Below are positions 18,031-22,017 of a DNA stretch of 22,017 nt, piece by piece; the first letter of the stretch is position 1; each line of letters opens with the position of its first letter. The stretch is from Terana coerulea (Eukaryota; Basidiomycota; Agaricomycetes; Polyporales; Phanerochaetaceae). The stretch spans positions 1 to 22,017 of the forward strand of contig JAKOGH010001215.1 in assembly GCA_024811115.1 (NCBI GenBank), in the 5' to 3' direction. The notes below the pieces were generated by a model, which ran no database searches, had not been told where the DNA came from, and worked only from the letters and a program-made list of their open reading frames with translations. A program made the translations under genes and the position numbers.

Positions 18031-20848
18031 TCAGCTATTGTAGCGTTCCCGTGCCTGTGATCGTCAGAGGTCGATCAGCAAGGGTTCCAGTGAATGTTGG
18101 CGATGTCTCTTCAGTTCAGCAAGCGCAGAATTAGACCACTCACCGCCTCTTGCGCTTGCTGCACGTAACCGGTGTATCCGTCGGCATACTTGCCGACCTC
18201 TTTACCTTTGCTGGCACCTAGGCCGACACCCTGTGCGTAGATAGCCGTTTGGCTATGGGAGGCGACGTAAGTGGTCGAATAAAAAAGGCTTAGAGAGTGA
18301 ACAACATACATAGGCTCAACGCGACCTTCTCCAGAGGTCCCCAAGCCTGTGCCTTCTTTCCAACCCATCATCCGCAACAGCTTGTTGCCAACATTGCTTT
18401 CATCTTCGCCAGGGTTGACCGGTGCGGGTGGTGGTGACGGGGCGGCGCCGGGCCCTCTGCGTGTCGCTTCTTGCCCGCCGCCTTCGCGCTCGGTTCCAAC
18501 ACAGGGGTGTCCGACTGGTTATGCATGATGCGGCGCTCGGAGGCTCTGTCGCGGTACTTGGGCTGCTCGGCCTTCAACTTCGCAGCCTTCGCCTTCTCCC
18601 GGGCGACGTCGCGCAGGTTTGCATCTTTGAAGTTTTTCTGGGGCTTGATCAGACACGAATAATTTAGAAGGCTGAGCAGCGAACCTTGTGCAGATCTGAC
18701 TCTTTGTTGTGCCGCTTCAGTTGATCCAGGGTCTTGAACTGACGGGCACAAAGTAGACACGTGATGGCTACGGTGTCTGAAAACTCATACTCGGCCTCCG
18801 TGGGGAGTAGCGTAATTGATTTGACCTTGGCAGGTGTTACCGAGGGTGGCGGTACCTCCTATCGTACCAATGTGATACATGGATCGGGTTGACTGAAGGA
18901 ATGAACCTACTGCGATAGCCGCGACAGATGGTCCAGCAACAAGAGGATCCTCCTTGAGCCCGTCCTTCAGCTCTTCTTGCACCTGGTTCCACTTCGTAAT
19001 ATTGTTCGCGGTCTAACAATACCGTCAACATTGCAGGCGGTCTGCACAACACTATGCCACATACCTTCTTGCTTGCTACCATCGGAGCAACTTTATGCGT
19101 GACGACAACTGCACCGTACCACTCGTCAATGCACACATCCACACACGCTCTCTCGCATCTCAAGGTGTGAGACAAACCCTTAGCGTCTGAAGCAGCCCCT
19201 TCTCTCCTTCTTCATCGCCGTCTTCTCCGCCTTCTTCTTCGTCGTTCATGGAGAAGCCAGGCACGGCGGGCGCAGCCTTCTTCCCAAGTACCGCGGCTGA
19301 TGTCGATGCCAGAGCTGGTTTCGCACGAAGCTTCCCTTTAAAGCTCAGAGTGACAGGCTTATCGGAGACTGGTAGCGTGGAGGCTTCAGGTAGCTTCTGC
19401 ATCCCGCCATTCTCAACTAGTGGCGAATGCTTAGTGATGAAAAATGTATTGCAGTGTAGTCAACCATACCTTTCAGCTTCTTTTTCTTCTCCTTGATAGC
19501 AGGCTCGGTTTCTTGTTGCACTGGCTCTTCGACTTTGAACTCCAGCATGGCAATAGTGGAGCTTTCGTCCCAGTAGCGAACCCAAGTACCTTCAGCTCGG
19601 CCGAGACTCATCGAAGACGCGAGGCATGCGTCATCCCGAAGAGAATAGTCAGGCAACGGTTGAAACGAATCAGCATGAGCAAACGACGCAGCGACTGGCC
19701 GTTCCGAGATGCGGAATCCTGCTGGGTGGATTTTCGCAGACATTGTCGCGGCAAGAACTGCAGATGCAGACTAAGGTTTGCAGGTAGTCAGTAATGCTCG
19801 TGAAAACTGGGAGGTAGTGTACGCACTGCGATGTCGACGAATTCCACGAAGGCAAAGCCGAAGCTTGCCATTGTCGCCTTGTCTTTGATAAGGATGATGC
19901 GTCTCATCCCCTTGGCGCCCTCCTTCCCGGGCCCGGACGACAGCTTCATAGCCTGCGCAATAGCTTGCGGGCCAGATAGCGGGTCCAGACCGCGGAACAG
20001 CAGCACTGGCCCCTGGACGCTGCCAATGTCCCGCGTCCCGTCGTTCATGTTCAGCGGCCCACGCCGTCCTGCCGGACTGGCGCTCTGCGAGTAGTCGATC
20101 TTGACGCGACGACCGTTATGCTGCTCGCCAGCCGCGAGGGCCTTGGCGAACGCAGCCTTCGCGGACGCCCCATGCGAGGCCGGCGGCGGTACATCGATGA
20201 ACGGGAACCGCGGGTCGACGAAGGCGCGGGAGTGTTCGGTGGTCGTGAACTGCGCGAAGCCAAACCCTCTAGAGTTGCCTTCACGGCGGCAAGAGGAAAG
20301 AAAAGACGTCAATGCGCTGTGCGTAAGCGGGAGGGAAGGGGCAAGTAAGTGCCTGTTGTTCTGTCACGGATGATCGTCACTGTTTCGACGCTGCACTTCT
20401 GTCCCACAAGATACGCTTGAAGCTGTAAAATACGGTTTTCTTAAAAATTCATAACATGAAAGTGTTGAAGGAACTTACGTCCGCTTCATTGAAATCTGGA
20501 TCTAGGCCGAGGAAGATGACATGAGGGCTGGGCTCGCTAGGTCCCTGCACTCGTTTCTTTCCTTGGTCTGCCCAAATATTAACATGCTTGTGGCCTTCAT
20601 ACATTTCATATCCGCTATCGTTGTGGTTCCCTTGCGCAGCGTCGTATCCCTACGCTAAATGAGTCCGAGGCTGATACTAGGGGCAGTGGCGAGCTTACCC
20701 CGTTGTTATACTTCCTCCGCTTGCCATCGTTGTAATAGTCGTCTTCTCTGCCTCGTATATTGCCACTGCTGGAGTTTCCACTCCAGCTTTGGTCGGACCA
20801 GTCGTTCCAGCTATCTTTGCCTCGGTCCCATTCGCGGTTGTGGGCCAT
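18031..20848 (-). CDS. RBM5/RBM10-like splicing regulator (RRM, RRM, C2H2, G-patch)
   Basis: Twelve exons (minus): 20848-20699, 20649-20479, 20422-20353, 20278-19827, 19770-19470, 19416-19178, 19108-19065, 19012-18911, 18858-18685, 18637-18310, 18252-18144, 18054-18031; about 720 residues. Domains: acidic/aromatic N-terminus; RRM1 (about 88-160; VIFLGL and SRGFGFAQF); RRM2 (about 200-280; VLLFRGL and SFGFAFVEF); charged linker; C2H2 finger CLLCARQFKTLDQLKRHNKE then SDLH (about 535-560); G-patch with GWKEGTGLG and GVGLGASKG; end ARERYNS. This order, finger and G-patch are those of RBM5/RBM6/RBM10, nuclear proteins of the early spliceosome that bind pre-mRNA and activate a DEAH helicase through the G-patch. 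The OCRE and RanBP2 domains of the animal proteins are not seen. Two breaks, both one base short at G/C runs: 19196-19199 and 18439-18442; repairing them restores exact intron phases. Confidence 0.88.
20279..20352 (-). other. Probable GC-AG intron in the RBM5-like gene, inside RRM1
   Basis: Exon 3 ends ACAACAG (RDRTTG) and the next base pair is GC, not GT; the acceptor is GTGAAG. Removing the 74 nt gives RDRTTG-NSRGFGFAQF, the expected RRM sequence, and reading through hits a stop. The acceptor AAG is weak, so the border could shift slightly. Confidence 0.6.
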
Positions 20849-20917
20849 GGTGATGGTGCGAAGTCAAGTTGATTTGAGCGCTGAACACACAGAAACTCCT
20901 CTCTCCTCGACTTCATC
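20849..20917. promoter_or_regulatory. 69-bp head-to-head promoter
   Basis: Only 69 bp separate the ATG of the RBM5-like gene (20848, minus) and the ATG of the complex I subunit (20918, plus). The 5' leaders must be very short or overlap. It contains a pyrimidine-rich CTCCTCTCTCCTC stretch on the plus strand and no TATA box. Confidence 0.6.
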
Positions 20918-21384
20918 ATGGCAGGCGGGCATGGCGGTATGTTCTTGCGTATACAGCCTGTTTTTGATACGGTTTTACTCATACAGTATGGTGAATGTAT
21001 ATAGGACCACTCAAGGTGCGTGTACTGGCTGTGATCCGCTGTACGAAATGTTGAGCTGATATACATGTTGTAGACTGACCCCGCCATCGAGCGGTGGAAC
21101 TCCATGGTTTGTACAACATCATACAGCCTATGACTCTCCATATATTGAGACTCATGTCCCCTCACTCTAAGCGGGAGAATGTGTACAAGCACTTCCGTTT
21201 CACCCCGAAGACCTCATACCAGTCTGTCATCGGATTGGTCGTGTTCCCGGTCTTCATTTACTGGGTCTCTGCGAGCACGGATGTGCGTTACGTTCTCTTT
21301 TCGACTCTAACAGTAACTGACAATGCGTTGTAGTTGAAGTACAAATGGGCCGGCAAACGCAAAGACGAGTCGTTGAACGCATGA
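20918..21384 (+). CDS. Complex I accessory subunit, NDUFB4/B15 type
   Basis: Five exons (20918-20936, 21005-21015, 21074-21106, 21172-21282, 21334-21384) give 74 residues with no frame break; exon 2 is only 11 nt. The protein starts MAGGHGGPLKTDPAIERWNS, continues RENVYKHFRFTPKTS, has one membrane segment (about 39-54, VIGLVVFPVFIYWVSA) and ends in the basic KYKWAGKRKDESLNA. Size, single helix and overall pattern fit the B15/NDUFB4 subunit of the mitochondrial NADH:ubiquinone oxidoreductase membrane arm, which lacks a cleaved presequence. Identification is from pattern memory and is moderately certain; another small mitochondrial inner-membrane protein is possible. The gene is convergent with COQ7, 107 bp away. 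Confidence 0.75.
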
Positions 21385-21491
21385 TTATACTCGCTCGATC
21401 AATATTAGACGTCTGTCTCACTCGTTCGACCACCACGTCCTCCTAAGTATGTTACATTAAGCATGTAATCGACAAAACACATCATAAACCT

Positions 21492-22017
21492 CTAGATTCG
21501 TTTGCAAAGTTCGATGGCGACCTTGCATCCCGCACCGACCACAGTACTCAGCAAAGCGTGCGCTGGTGCCCGCTGCGAGTGGTGTAGAACAGCAGTGTCC
21601 AAATGTTCGAGTTCATCGTCCCGGAACTCCCGAATCACGTCTTTCAACAGCGGTATGCTCGGGTCTTCGGTCTTCATCTTGTCCAGTTCCTTTAGTTGGC
21701 TGTGGTGCGCCTGGTTCAATGGCAACTCTCAATGGCTCAACTGGGCACGCACTCGTCGTAATGTTCGCCGATCACCGTTTCCACCGCTTCAGTACATGCC
21801 ATGGCAGCCTCTTTACCCATGAGGGCGGTGACCGCTCCAAGTCCGAAGCCTGCAACCTTCGCGACATCCCATAGAAGCGTCGGCCGTACTCGATGCTGAA
21901 GCTGCAGTTTATTCATGACAGCTAGATGCTTCTCTCTTGGTCCCACATGTCCTGAGTCGCCCTTTATGAGTCTTTCGTCACATCCGCGATGAATGTGGCA
22001 GGCCTCGCTCACTTGAA
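21492..22017 (-). CDS. COQ7: COQ7, 5-demethoxyubiquinone hydroxylase (3' part, window-truncated, with frame breaks)
   Basis: Mitochondrial matrix-side di-iron hydroxylase of the penultimate ubiquinone step. Only the 3' part is inside: the end of one exon (22017-22013), a 61-nt GTGAGC...CAG intron (22012-21952) and the last exon (21951-21492). Recognisable: DMWDQE then KHLAVMNKL (ExxH iron ligands), RVRPTLLWDVAKVAGFGLGA, MGKEAAMACTEAVETVIGEH, then FRDDELEHLDTA (second ExxH), HSQRAPAHALLSTVV and the end GCKVAIELCKRI. Frame breaks: one base short near 21930 (between DQE and KHLA), and near 21738-21748 a shift of one (or four) bases after HYDE, followed by an in-frame TGA at 21731-21729. The two halves are conserved, so assembly error is plausible, but this gene has more damage than a single homopolymer slip. 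Confidence 0.85.

Noticed and set aside
1..22017. tRNA and rRNA genes
   Set aside because: I looked for cloverleaf-like patterns with the conserved GGTTCRA box and for ribosomal RNA stretches and found none convincing by eye.

Overview
The window is nuclear DNA of a filamentous basidiomycete, most likely a wood-decay agaricomycete of the Polyporales type. Genes are dense and full of short introns (mostly 47-75 nt, GT-AG, with branch sites like CTAAC or CTGAC), some exons are only 11-18 nt long, and the protein types are those of mushroom-forming fungi. The assignment to Polyporales is inference from general resemblance, not from a search.

Layout. Positions 1-1340 are AT-rich and hold a roughly 250-bp near-perfect inverted repeat (arms 1-251 and 623-877) and an array of TTTTACAA words in 10-bp phase (1040-1130). 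Positions 1340-4260 hold no gene I can support; two clusters of GTAGC/GCTAC words stand out (1478-1666 and 3164-3290). The gene-rich part follows: a 13-exon cytochrome P450 (4261-6587, +); a small single-pass membrane protein (7061-7498, +); a mini-cupin of 92 residues (7706-8050, -); a formin-like gene that has the regulatory half only (8291-9980, +); a full-length diaphanous-type formin facing it tail to tail (10397-16158, -); a secreted, PEBP-like, probably GPI-anchored protein (16705-17770, +); an RBM5/RBM10-like splicing regulator with two RRMs, a C2H2 finger and a G-patch (18031-20848, -); a complex I accessory subunit of the NDUFB4/B15 type (20918-21384, +); and the 3' part of COQ7 (21492-22017, -), which runs off the window.

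How they relate. The two formin genes are an old tandem-inverted duplicate pair: they share intron positions and phases, but one has lost (or never had) FH1, FH2 and DAD. The RBM5-like gene and NDUFB4 start head to head only 69 bp apart. NDUFB4 and COQ7 are convergent and act at the same point of respiration (ubiquinone reduction and ubiquinone synthesis). There is no sign of a secondary-metabolite cluster around the P450.

Caution on sequence quality. At least a dozen single-base frame breaks run through otherwise well conserved genes, mostly one base short at G/C runs of 2-5. Adding one base at each restores the frame and every intron phase. This looks like uncorrected homopolymer error in the assembly rather than gene decay, so I call these genes as genes with frame breaks, not as pseudogenes.
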